DNA of 64,000 nt from Bombardia bombarda (Eukaryota > Ascomycota > Sordariomycetes > Sordariales > Lasiosphaeriaceae), in contig JAULSR010000001.1 in assembly GCA_030512295.1 (NCBI GenBank), positions 7,897,001 through 7,961,000 of the forward strand, written 5' to 3'. Of the stretch, positions 21,700-31,897 are shown piece after piece (the first letter of the stretch is position 1; each line of letters begins with the position of its first letter). The notes under the pieces are model-generated. The model was not told where the DNA came from. It searched no databases and saw nothing but the letters and a program-made list of their open reading frames with translations. Made by a program: the position numbers and the translations under genes.

Positions 21700-23404
21700 A
21701 TGTCGTCGATCGATAAAAATATTGAGGACGGCAGCAGCGGCCAGGATGTTGGGGCAGAGCAGCATGTTAAACCCGTGTCCCGCTTTACGAGGTGGTACCG
21801 CAGCCCGATCTTCAACGTCATCCTGGTTGGACTGATCTCATTCACTCAGCCGGGCATCTGGAACGCCCTCAACAGCACAGGCGCTGGCGGCGCTCAGGAG
21901 CCCTATCTGGTCAATGGCGCAAACTCTTTGACCTTTGGGTAAGTGCTCCCATTATTCCCCCTTATCCGTGTCCCGGGGGGAGCAGTGGCTGACTCAAGAC
22001 AGTATCATGGTTTTTGGCTGCTCCATATTCGGCATCCTTTCCAACAAGATTGGTCTGAAGACGGTCCTCATCATTGGAACTCTCGGTTACGCACCCTACT
22101 CAGCGTCCCTATACGTCAACAACCGGTACGGTGTCGAGTGGTTTGTGCTCTTTGGTGGAGCAACCTGCGGTATCGCAGCATCGGCTCTGTGGGCGTCGGA
22201 AGGAGCTATTGCGCTCGGTTACGGTGACATCAAGGACCGTGGAAAGTACAGTGAGTCTTGACAACTGTTCTGCTCGAAGGATGGCAAGCAGCTAATATCT
22301 CTGCCTTCAGCCGGAATATGGCTTGGTCTCCGCGAACTTGGGCAGCTCATTGGTGCCGCCATTCAGCTATCTCTTAACGCCGGCTCCCAGAGCCGTGGCA
22401 AGGTCGGGTACAGCACGTATCTCGCCCTGATCGCTTTGCAGTGTCTTGGTTTGCCGCTTGCTCTTCTTGTCTCGTCGCCGCAGAAGGTGATCAGAAACGA
22501 TGGAACCCGGCCTAACAACCCCACCACGAACAAGACGATTAAAAGCGAGATAAAGAACTTCTGGTCTCTTCTGAAGAGAAAGCAGATGTACCTCTTGATC
22601 CCCATTCTGATCGGATTCCAGTGGAACGGAACCTACTTGGGCATCTACATGACAAAATAGTAGGTCACAGAAGATTCCGAAAGATGGTTGGGCGTGGGCA
22701 TATTGCTGACTTGGGACAACTGTAGCTTCTCTGTTCGTGCCCGTACTCTGGGTTCTCTGACGTCGGGTATTGCCGCAACATTTGCCAATATCTTCTGGGG
22801 CTGGTTCTATGACCTCAAGGTCTTTAAGCGACCTACAATCGCCAAAATCACCTGGGCCTTTTTCGTGGTTCTGATGTTAGGTAGCTTTGGCTGGCAGACA
22901 GCGAACGAGCAACTGTACTCTCATTCAGTTCCGAGGGTCACGTTGGATTGGGAGAATCCGGGATTTGGCCGGGGATTTGCTTCCATGGTTATTATGAGGT
23001 ATGTGTTATCATAGCGACATTACTGAAGATGCAGCAGCTAACAAGTTCCCAGGTTCTTGAACGAGTCGCATTACATGTTTGTGTACTGGATCATTGGTAC
23101 TTTCTTCGACGACATCGAGACCCTGACCCTTGCAGTCGGCATTGTTCGGTCCTTTGAGTCTGTTGGTTCATGTCTTGCCTTTGGTATCGGAGCATCTTCT
23201 GCCTCGCCGATGGTGAACTTGATCTTGGCCTTTGCTATGTTTGGGTTGACAATCCCTGCCACATCGTTGGTCGTCTTCATGGTACCAGAGCGACCTGTCG
23301 TCCTTCGGAGCGGCGAAAATGGAATGATCGAGTCATCTGAGGGTGACATTAAGCCCGCCGAGGTGATCAAGGTTGCCGGAGGAATCGATGGACCTCGTGC
23401 TTGA
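21700..23404 (+). CDS. UNC93-like (DUF895) MFS membrane transporter
   Basis: A polytopic membrane protein of the UNC93/DUF895 branch of the MFS, common in fungi and mostly of unknown substrate. Five exons: 21700-21938, 22003-22250, 22311-22659, 22726-22998 and 23053-23404, giving 486 residues. Typical segments are SPIFNVILVGLISFTQPGIW, ALNSTGAGG, GCSIFGILSNKIGLKTVLII, GATCGIAASALWASEGAIA, RGKYTGIWLGLRELGQLIGA, FQWNGTYLGIYMTKYFSVRA, YWIIGTFFDDIETL and RSFESVGSCLAFGIGA. The first 33 residues and the tail after MVPERP are hydrophilic. It is head-to-head with the TauD-type dioxygenase. Confidence 0.88.
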
Positions 23405-24265
23405 AACCAGACCATAGTTTGGTTGCATGTAATAGAGTAGAGGAGAGAGACTAGGGGAAACCGGGAGGAGGAGCTTTGAGAAAGATACCCACTGTGGATA
23501 ATCCATGTTCAGGATGACCCACAACCTGTTTGACTTATAACGCAAAACAAAACAACCTGGAAGTCATACTTTATTGCTTCTATCAGCCGCCCAAATGATT
23601 TTGGTTGTTTCGCCAATGAAGAAGCACGAATTGAGGGGACGTGGGGAAAGCTGCATAGTAGACTATAGTACCGAAGATGCGGAATGATATGTCTGTCATC
23701 GCGGTGATGTTTCGCCGTGGATAGATTTATACAGGGTCAGGGGGTTTCACATGACGATTTCGTTATTGTTGGAGCAAAAAAATAAAAAGGGAAAGAAAAA
23801 AGAGAAAACCTTTCTAGACTCTATTCTGAACGATGGGATAGAGTCACAACTGTTGTTTAGACCTGGGTAGGAAGCTGAACGGGTAGTTCCAGGTGGCCAA
23901 CAATAGGCAAAGAAGCGCGTGGCCAAAATCCGTGCCATTTCTCCAGGCGTTCCCGTGAGTGCGCCATGTGCTCAGGGGTGCCAGGGGCATGATCGGTAAT
24001 CCCGACGGGAGCCGCACAAATGACGAATGCGGGACAAGAACAAAGGCCGAGTATTTTTTTGACTGGCACCAATCGCACAATCAGGGGGTAGCTCCACCGC
24101 TAGCGGTCTGTCATAATGTGTGGAACCAAGTCATCCACCTCCTCCCTCCGACAACGGTATTGATTGCGACATTCGGCGATGCGATTGAGAGAATATTATA
24201 CGCTGCGACCGCCAGCGACGCCGAGAGACGAGTGAGCAGGAAGGACGGAAGGACGGCAGGCAGGC
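23405..24265. other. Intergenic
   Basis: About 860 bp between two plus-strand genes; no gene was recognised. A purine-rich stretch (aaaaataaaaagggaaagaaaaaagagaaaa) lies at about 23776-23808. Confidence 0.4.
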
Positions 24266-25197
24266 ATGGCGGCGTATTCGGCGGTGTATCGAGCAGTGCT
24301 CCGGCGCCAGGTCGACCGCCTGCGCCTGGGCCTGAGGGGACAGTGCCGGGCGAAATCGTCAAAGACCGACGACACCGACCCTCTGTTCCCCAAGACACCA
24401 AAGGAGGAGCAGATCCCGACACCAAACAATGTTCCGACGCTGCCATTCTGGCAAAGATTGGGCCCTCTGACGCGAGCCGCTGAGGCATATGCGCGCGGAC
24501 AGCGCAAGAGGCCGCTCACGACGCAGCTATGCAGCTCACTGGTCATATACTTTTGCTCTGATTGTGCGTCGACATCTCAAGACAACGTTCTGTCTCTATG
24601 TGACGCATAGTGGTTGCTGACGACGGCGCCACAGTATCCGCCCAGAGTATGGCGGACAGAGACTATGATCCTGTTCGTACTGTAAGATCGCTGACAATCG
24701 GGGCGATTTCGTCAATTCCTAGCTACAAGTGGTACGTCTCTGTGCTTTCGATTTTTGTTGTTAGAATTCGTGCAGCATGGGCTGATTGTGCGTCGAAAAT
24801 GGACAGGTTCCTCTGGCTATCCCACAACTTCAACTATTCGTCGCATCTCCTGTCACTCGGGACAAAGGTCCTTGTCAACCAGCTGTGCTTTACGCCCATA
24901 TTCAACAGCTACTTCTTCGGGATGCAGGCGCTCCTCGCTGGCGAGACCTTGAGCGCGACCTGGGAGCGCATCACAGTAACGGTGCCTGTCAGCTTCGTCA
25001 ACTCATGCAAGTTGTGGCCAGCTGTGACGGCGTTCAGCTTCACCTTCGTTCCTATAGAGTATAGGTCCATATTTGCTGGTGTTGTCGCCGTCGGCTGGCA
25101 AACGTACTTGAGTTACCTCAACCGCCAAGCGGAGGACGGGGTCGCGACGGTGGTCGAGACCGAGACTACCGTGTTGGATGCACCGAAAAGCACATAA
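24266..25197 (+). CDS. Mpv17/PMP22 family membrane protein
   Basis: A small four-helix protein of the inner mitochondrial or peroxisomal membrane; family members form channels or support membrane homeostasis. Three exons: 24266-24563, 24635-24731 and 24807-25197, giving 261 residues. Family segments: RPLTTQLCSSLVIYFCSDLS, DYDPVRTVRSLTIGAISSIP, YKWFLWLSHNF, KVLVNQLCFTPIFNSYFFGM, FVNSCKLWPAVTAFSFTFVP and the signature IEYRSIFAGVVAVGWQTYLS. The N-terminal 65 residues, basic at first, could target mitochondria. The family has several paralogues in fungi (Sym1-type and others), so no symbol is given. Confidence 0.88.
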
Positions 25198-25943
25198 CAC
25201 ATCATAGCATAGCGCAGCGTACGGCACCGGGGCTAGGTCAGTTAGGCATTTCGATAGAGAGCGACACAAGATGGTTAGATTAGATCTCAGACTTAGAGAA
25301 GCTTGCAGATAAACAGCATTGCATGGCGTGGATGGGCGGGTGGGCATCGGGCGTTGGGCATGAATTGAATAGAATCAGAACATTGCTTTTGGGTTTGGAG
25401 AAAACTGAAATTATTTGAAAGTAACACTGCTGTTTGTTAGTTCACGTCTGTACCTAGGTTCCGGTCAAGGGCCCCACGATCAGCCCATTTGTACACAACC
25501 GGGAAGTGACGACTCCCGTCGAAACCACGTATCCTGTTCAGCGTCAACTGCTCGGCGCGGAGCACATGCTGTCAGTGGGACAGAATCATTGGGTGCCAGA
25601 ATGCGTCACTTGGCGTGTGATATTTAACAGACTCCGATCATCGGTTGTACTAGAATGCCTAAACTGCACCTAATTCCCTTCCAGGATCCTTCCATGCAAG
25701 GGGTCGGCGCGCTGGAAAGGTGGAAGGCGCCCGCTATGAATTGGCGCTGTCGAACAGCCCCACCTTTCTCAATTAGCACAGAATGACCTCAGCGTTTGAG
25801 TCCACAAGCTCGCACGACTCCAGAAACTAATTTCCAGATTGTCGGTCTAATCGTTCAACCCACCACAGCACAACGGCACTGCCCTTCCTTTGTTCAATTC
25901 ACGCCGTTGAGTGCCTGGCTTGTCCCGGTACCGCTTCCTCGCA
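25198..25943. other. Intergenic
   Basis: About 750 bp upstream of the dihydroorotate dehydrogenase gene; nothing beyond a presumed promoter was seen. Confidence 0.4.
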
Positions 25944-27401
25944 ATGGCAGCTCCGTATCTGCGGGCACGTCACTCGCTTTCGATCGCGTTTCGGCCTCAA
26001 GTAACGGCCAGGGTCAGGGCACGGCCTAGGTTCGACAGCTTCCGTCGCCCTGCCTCCACCAGCAGCAGCTCCTCGACTACCGAGTCCTCTCCCCTTTCGC
26101 GCGTCAGGACCTTCCTGTTTGGCACCTCGATAGCTGCTTCGCTCTATGTCCTCTACTACTACGCCACTGACACGCGTGCATCCTTCCACCGCTGGCTTGT
26201 CCCTCCTTTCCTTCGACTCCTCCTCCCCGACGCCGAAGACGCCCACCATGTTGGGACGACAGCGCTCAAGAATCTCTACGCCCTGAACCTACATCCTCGC
26301 GAGCGTGCCTCATTCTCTACCTCACACGCCGCAACCAACCCGCTGTCGGTAACGGTCTTTGGCACCGAGCTCCAGAACCCGATTGGCATCTCGGCTGGCC
26401 TTGACAAGGATGCAGACATTCCTGATGCGCTCTTCGCCCTCGGCGCTGGCGTAGTCGAGGTGGGCGGCTGCACGCCACTCCCCCAGGAGGGCAACCTTAG
26501 GCCCAGAGTGTTCCGCGTCCCGAGCATCGATGGCATGATCAACCGTTACGGGCTCAACTCGCGCGGAGCAGACGCCATGGCAGCACGGCTACGGGATCGG
26601 CTGCGCAAGCTGGCACTGAACCTGGGCCTGACGGAACGCGACGTGCTGGATGGCCAGGCTGGGGAGATACCATCGGGCAGCTTGCTTCCTGGCCGTCTGC
26701 TGCTGGTGCAGATTGCCAAGAACAAAAAGACGGACGAAAAGGACGTTGACGCTGTCATCCGTGACTATGTCTACTGTGTCAACAGGCTTGCACCCTATGC
26801 CGACGTATTGGTGGTCAACGTCAGCAGTCCTAACACTCCGGGCTTGCGCGATTTGCAGGCCACTGAACCGCTGACCAGACTGCTGGGTGCTGTGGTGGAC
26901 GAGGCGCGCCGAGCCGACCGGAAGAGAAAGCCCCAGGTTATGGTTAAGGTCTCGCCAGACGAGGACGACGACAGCCAAATGGAGGGTGTCGTCGAAGCAG
27001 TGTGGATGAGCGGCGTCGATGGTGTGATTGTGGGCAACACCACCAAGAAACGGACGGGCTTGGTTCCACAGGGCGTCAGGTTGACTGCTAAGGAGCAGAA
27101 GGCCTTGCAGGAGGATGGAGGGTTTTCAGGCCCGGCCCAGTTTGAGCAGACGCTGAAGCTGGTTGGCAGGTACCGGAAGCTTCTAGATGGCTACTCAATG
27201 CAGTCATCCGGGGAGCCCGATGCTGCCCAAAAGGTTATTTTTGCTACAGGTGGCATCACCACGGGCGATCAGGCGCTCAAGGTGCTTAACGCCGGTGCCA
27301 GCGTCGCCATGGTATACACGGGGCTGGTCTACGGCGGCTCCGGCACCATCACAAGGATAAAGAGCGAGATGAGAGATAAGCTCGCGATCAAAGCTATTTG
27401 A
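25944..27401 (+). CDS. URA9: Dihydroorotate dehydrogenase (quinone), class 2, mitochondrial
   Basis: Catalyses oxidation of dihydroorotate to orotate with ubiquinone, the fourth step of pyrimidine synthesis, on the outer face of the inner mitochondrial membrane. A single exon of 485 residues. A basic Ser/Arg-rich presequence (about residues 1-45) is followed by a membrane anchor (RTFLFGTSIAASLYVLYYYA). FMN and substrate motifs are visible: GISAGLDKDADIPDAL, CTPLPQEGNLRPRVFR, NRYGLNSRGAD, the class 2 catalytic-serine loop NVSSPNTPGLRDLQ, VKVSPDED, GVIVGNTT, FATGGITTGDQAL and MVYTGLVYGGSGTI. The frame extends to 25911 with a GTG; the first ATG is at 25944. About 15-20 residues near 234-250 (LDGQAGEIPSGSLLPGR) form an insert often seen in fungal forms. 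Confidence 0.95.
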   Translation: MAAPYLRARHSLSIAFRPQVTARVRARPRFDSFRRPASTSSSSSTTESSPLSRVRTFLFGTSIAASLYVLYYYATDTRASFHRWLVPPFLRLLLPDAEDAHHVGTTALKNLYALNLHPRERASFSTSHAATNPLSVTVFGTELQNPIGISAGLDKDADIPDALFALGAGVVEVGGCTPLPQEGNLRPRVFRVPSIDGMINRYGLNSRGADAMAARLRDRLRKLALNLGLTERDVLDGQAGEIPSGSLLPGRLLLVQIAKNKKTDEKDVDAVIRDYVYCVNRLAPYADVLVVNVSSPNTPGLRDLQATEPLTRLLGAVVDEARRADRKRKPQVMVKVSPDEDDDSQMEGVVEAVWMSGVDGVIVGNTTKKRTGLVPQGVRLTAKEQKALQEDGGFSGPAQFEQTLKLVGRYRKLLDGYSMQSSGEPDAAQKVIFATGGITTGDQALKVLNAGASVAMVYTGLVYGGSGTITRIKSEMRDKLAIKAI

Positions 27402-28446
27402 GGATGAGGGTGGTGGGAGGCGCCGGGAGTGGATCGTCCCCTTTCCCACCCGTGCCCCCCCTTGACCTTATTAGGTTCCAAGATGGCAGTTGTAAATACC
27501 GGACCTGCATGTGATAAGCACTTATACGAACATGAGAAACCTCGAAGACAGGGCATCTGCACATTGGTTAGTCGTCATGATTCTTTCACTTGGGGTTGAG
27601 TCCCCAGACCCCCAGCCACCTTCCCCCCAGCATCTTGATCGGCGGCTGAGGGTGGCTGTAGATCTTCCGTTTGTGCACTTCTTCGATTTTTTCTTCGACG
27701 CGCTAGTGGTGGTCGATGCGGGCAGCCTGGGCTATTTTAGCAGATGGAGAAATCCGGGGCCCGGGAGCGGAGTGGATAGGAGGGGAGCTGGAGGGATGAA
27801 TGGTTCGACGAGTTGGGAATGGGGTGACTTTTGGTGGGTATTGCCATGGCAGATGACCAAATGGAATGGAATTGGCTTTGGCACTCCTCCCTAGCTGCGG
27901 ATGGAAAAATAAGGTGTGTGTGGCTATGATTGGGCGGCGTGGCCGATGGGTGGAGAGGATGCAACTTTGGAAGCCTCCCTTCCGTTCCCTTGCCTCCCCA
28001 ATGTCACTGCCAATGCCACGGCCAATGCCACTGCCAACCGCCCCCAGTGGCACCCCTGTTCCTGCCTGCTCCTGCTCTTAGTTGCTCCTGCCCCCCTGTC
28101 CTGCATTTGCAGGGCAATGCACTGCATTAGGTTTGGACTTGGAGGTTAGAAGGGACGGGCGCGCGCCGCCGTTGGGAAACCTGGATTTGTAAATTTACTT
28201 GTTTTGGTTATATGCCTCCCTGCCTTGTTTCATTCGCTTCAGCTCCCTTCAGCTCCATCCTTCCTCGTTTATTGCCGTTGGCTTAAAGATCACAGGGGTC
28301 CCTTCTCTTCTGCCTAAACCTGATGCATTGATCCATCGGCTGCCGACAACACACTGGTCGAACCAACGACCTCACGACGCCTTCAAGTTGCGGTTGGGAA
28401 CAATTGCTATGGGATCAGTGTAGGATCGACAAATCTTGGTCCAAAT
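27402..28446. other. Intergenic
   Basis: About 1.0 kb; no gene was recognised. An imperfect tandem array of a ccaatgccactg-type 12-mer lies at about 27998-28040, and a C/T-rich tract of cagctcccttcagctcc type at about 28238. Confidence 0.4.
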
Positions 28447-30508
28447 ATGTCGACAATCAGAATGGAAACTGCCGTCGCTCGGCTCGACGATATGCTCGAC
28501 AACACGGCCACCTCACTGAGGGCCTTGTCTGGATATGGACACAACGATGGAGGCCCTGATGCCGACGTCGACGACACGGTTGGCCCAACGGCCCTGAGAC
28601 TGGCTGCTACGCTTGCCTCCATCCAGACCAACATGTCCTATATCCATCGCGTCTTTCTCGACTCAGCCAACTGCCTTAGCTTGGAGAAGCAGGTGCCACC
28701 ACCAGGCGCTCATTTCCACGCTGGTCTGGAGGTCTGCACCACCAGCTGCAAAGCTCTAGTTGACCGGTTGGATTCCGTGGTGTCGGGCATCCGGATTGGA
28801 ATGGGCTTCATGTTTGTGGGTCCGGGTACGGAGAGCGAGAGCGAATTGGACTGCGAGCTGCACAAGGGACTCGATTACGACGATGACTACGATGACATGT
28901 TGAACCCCTTCGAACTGCTGAAGGAAAACCCATTGAGGGGATTCCGTCCATATGTCGATCGCTTGGCTACGGGCGTCGCGATCCTTTTAGATGCTAGCAG
29001 TTTGTGAGTACCCCCTAGCCTACACCACCCTTCTATCTTGCTGCTTTTTTGCTAATGATACACGGTACAGATGTCTGTCGGACCAGCAGGCGCTGCTTGA
29101 GAATAGCGCCTCCCGCATCATCTTTCGGCAGCTGAGACAGGATGGAGTCAACTTTGTTGCTCGACATAGTGGATACCGTTCATCCACTTCTTCCTTGCGG
29201 GATCACAGCCCTTCTCCTCGACGGCTGAAGCTGCGACTTGGACGGTCTGGACTGAGCTCCCTGCTATCGATACCTCCCCGCCTCACCGCACTGCTGGGAC
29301 GCGGCTGCCGTCGTGACCAGAGACAGGACCAAGAGCAACGGGATTTCAAGCGCGTACCGCTCGAAAGGGCATCCACATGGCCGCTCGTGAAGTCACTCAC
29401 CAAGGGCGCCGAGCGAGATGCGACGCGGGAAGCACAAAAGAGGTCAGCCTTGATCGACAAGCAGCTCGAGACCGAGTTTAACGCTCACAGGCGGTGTACT
29501 GTACTAACATGCGGTTCCCATGAAGATAAAGCTCTACTAATGGAGCATTTCATATCCATGAGTAGCACTGCCCCCGGTTCATCGGCAAATCTGGATGTCA
29601 ACTCACCAAGTGTCGTTGCCCTCATCAGGAGACATGTGTTTTTAGAAGCGAAGAGCATGGTCGAAGCCACGGCTAAGCATAATTGGCAGACGTGCAAAGG
29701 CGTGAGGGAGAACCTCTTTGCAAGAACGCTGTTGGAGAAGATGGAAGAGGAGGGTGCGACGCTCAACAAGGAAATCGTCCAGTATTTGGAAGATCTATGG
29801 CAGTCAAAGGAGTTCCAGACAGAATGCGTTAGGGTAGGCAGACCAGAGGCCTACAGTAACTTGTGAGTCTCTTCTCCAACATCTCGACGTCTGTTTCACA
29901 CAGTACTGACACAAAACGGCAGAATAATGGATGCCATTCGCCGCGTATCAGTATCGGATTATGTTCCAACACCTGCTGACTACCGTCGCTTCTCCGTCAA
30001 CCAAAGACGCACGCTTAACCGGGGAACGTACGACATCGATGCCCTCTCAGTTTCTGTCTTTGACTACAGCACTCTGAGCAGGCCCAACCACGGTCTGGGC
30101 TGTTGCGGCAGTTCACGCAAAGTACTACAGCTACTTGACAATGCGACAAGCATGATTTTTCTTGCCGATTTAGCACAGTGCGGCGACATGCTGCAGCCAG
30201 ACAGCAAACTCCACCAGATACTGAACATACTTGACGCGACTGGACCGTTGTTTCCCAAAGCATCCATAATCATTATCCTATCAAACGCGGACCAATTCAA
30301 GGAGAAGTTCAACATAGGTGGAGCAGCGAGTGCAGATGAAGCGCTGAAACACGTGTTTCATCGGCTCACTGCTGGAAGTCCAAGGGACAGGAAGGTGTAT
30401 GCGCATGTTGGGGAGCTTTTGGATCCAGCGACGATGCAGTTCGTGGTGGCGGCAGTCAAGGATACCATGCTGGAGTGTGCTTTGAGCGACGCCGGGCTGC
30501 TCGCGTAA
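28447..30508 (+). CDS. Degenerate heterotrimeric G-protein alpha-like protein
   Basis: Three exons (28447-29003, 29071-29862, 29923-30508) give 644 residues. The C-terminal half follows a G-alpha subunit in order: RSALIDKQLETEFNAHRRCT at about 311-328 (cf. the helix before G1), an all-helical-type insert, DYVPTPADYRR at about 462 (cf. DYIPT), SIIIILSNADQFKEKF (cf. the NKxDLF strand) and FVVAAVKDTMLECALSDAGL at the end (cf. FVxxAVxDTIxxxxLxxxGL). The nucleotide-binding motifs I could place are altered. The P-loop position reads CGSHEDKALL instead of GxGESGKST, the DVGGQR region reads FDYSTLSRPNHG, NKxD reads NADQ, and the TCAT region reads AHVGELLD. GTP binding is therefore unlikely. The first 300 residues are an extension with an acidic patch (LDYDDDYDDML) and basic stretches. 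It is not one of the usual fungal G-alpha groups as I know them. A scaffold or regulatory role is inference. Confidence 0.7.
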
Positions 30509-31382
30509 GTGCCGATGATTACGGTTGTACATACATGCCTAAAGATTGTGTTTCAAGTACCTGCGGGGGAAGGATGGAATGGCTGGAGTCGTACATATAT
30601 ACCTTACGTGTAACCAGCTTGGGGCAAAGACCGAAAGTCTCTGGCTCCTGACCAGTGTGGAGGAGGAGAGGGGAATAAACGACTCGGTCGTACGATACAT
30701 AACTCAGGGGTTTCCCATGCCAACGCCATAATATTGTATCCACGCGACACCATTGGTCCAGCCATCAGATGTTGCTCATTGGTGCTGAGGGCGTCAGAGT
30801 CATCCACCACCAATCAGCAGGTTCCAAGCCCAGCAGCTGAAACAATACCTGAGTCCAAGGCAGACTCGGAGCTTACTTGCCAGTCAGACAGTGCAGTATG
30901 AATAGGCATCATGCAAGTATCAGCTGTGTTGTAGGCGAACAAATTGTGGAGCGTCAAGCGGAAACACCTAATGAAATATTTATGTCTGCCTACCACGGGA
31001 TATTCGGTGAAGGTGTTCTGCCCCAAGCACTTTTTAACAAGACAAGTTTGATGACATGAAATGATGGGGAAGCCCAGGATCCTAAGAGCACATGTATTAA
31101 ATTAAGTGTCAATGTAATATTAAACGAACGACAAACCTAACATTGGTGCTTCATAATGACTGGACGTTGCTAAGCTAAGCTATCTGCGTATGGCAGTTGG
31201 AGTTGGTACCCAAGGTATTGTAAAGAATGGAGTGGCTACCAAGGTACTCAGCGATATCTTAGGTACAGAAAAGCTGAGACAAGCTGACACAGAAACGATT
31301 GTGAGGAACAGAAACATCTCTCACGCTGACCCAGACCTAAACCCCTCCCCACACCCCTGACCAGCGCATTTGTGACACCAAG
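30509..31382. other. Intergenic between convergent genes
   Basis: About 870 bp; no gene or repeat was recognised. Confidence 0.4.
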
Positions 31383-31897
31383 CTACAGACCCTTCAGTCC
31401 CTCGAGATTGATTTCAACCTCGAGGTTCTCACCATCTGGGTTGTGATAATCCCAGACTTCGATGAGCTTGATCTTCTGCTCCTCAATGATGCGCTCGTCT
31501 TCCTTGTTCCGATCGACATGGGGCTTCTTCATGACGAGGTCTTTCAGATTCTTTCCCAGGCCAATGGCCCGAGCTAGGCCCTTGACACGATCATCACTAC
31601 CGCCGGTTTTAGCTTCCTTCTGGGCCTCATTCTTGTGGCTTTCGAGAGTGTCAATGATGAAGTCCAGACGCAGATATGGGAGCTCCTTTTTGTCATCCTC
31701 CGAAACCTTCAGTTTCTTTCCAATGTCATATTCAATCTTTTCGATTCTTTCTATGACCTTTCTTCGGCGGGCTTCCTGGTTTTCTATCACTTCCATCGGC
31801 TTGGCTGTGTTGTACTCTTTGTTAGCTCACACAGTTTCATCTCAGAAGAATGTATGTTGTTTGACTCACCGATTGGCTCCTGTATGTGTTTGCTCAT
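31383..31897 (-). CDS. Small charged coiled-coil-like protein, unknown function
   Basis: Not recognised. Two exons (31870-31897 and 31383-31804, separated by a 65-nt GTGAGT...CACAG intron) encode 149 residues, in frame and starting MSKHIQEPIAKPMEVIENQE. The product is very rich in Lys, Glu and Asp. A probable long helix covers residues 15-60 (ARRRKVIERIEKIEYDIGKK and on). A middle segment KGLARAIGLGKNLKDLVMKK is followed by more charged sequence and a short beta-like end (LIEVWDYHNPDGENLEVEIN). There are no membrane segments or signal. The short first exon is why a single-frame reading would start too late, at the internal Met (31796). Confidence 0.65.

Noticed and set aside
28447..30508. Treating the G-alpha-like gene as a pseudogene
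   Set aside because: The frame is open across three well-spliced exons and the fold-like segments are preserved, so loss of GTP motifs looks like divergence and not decay.
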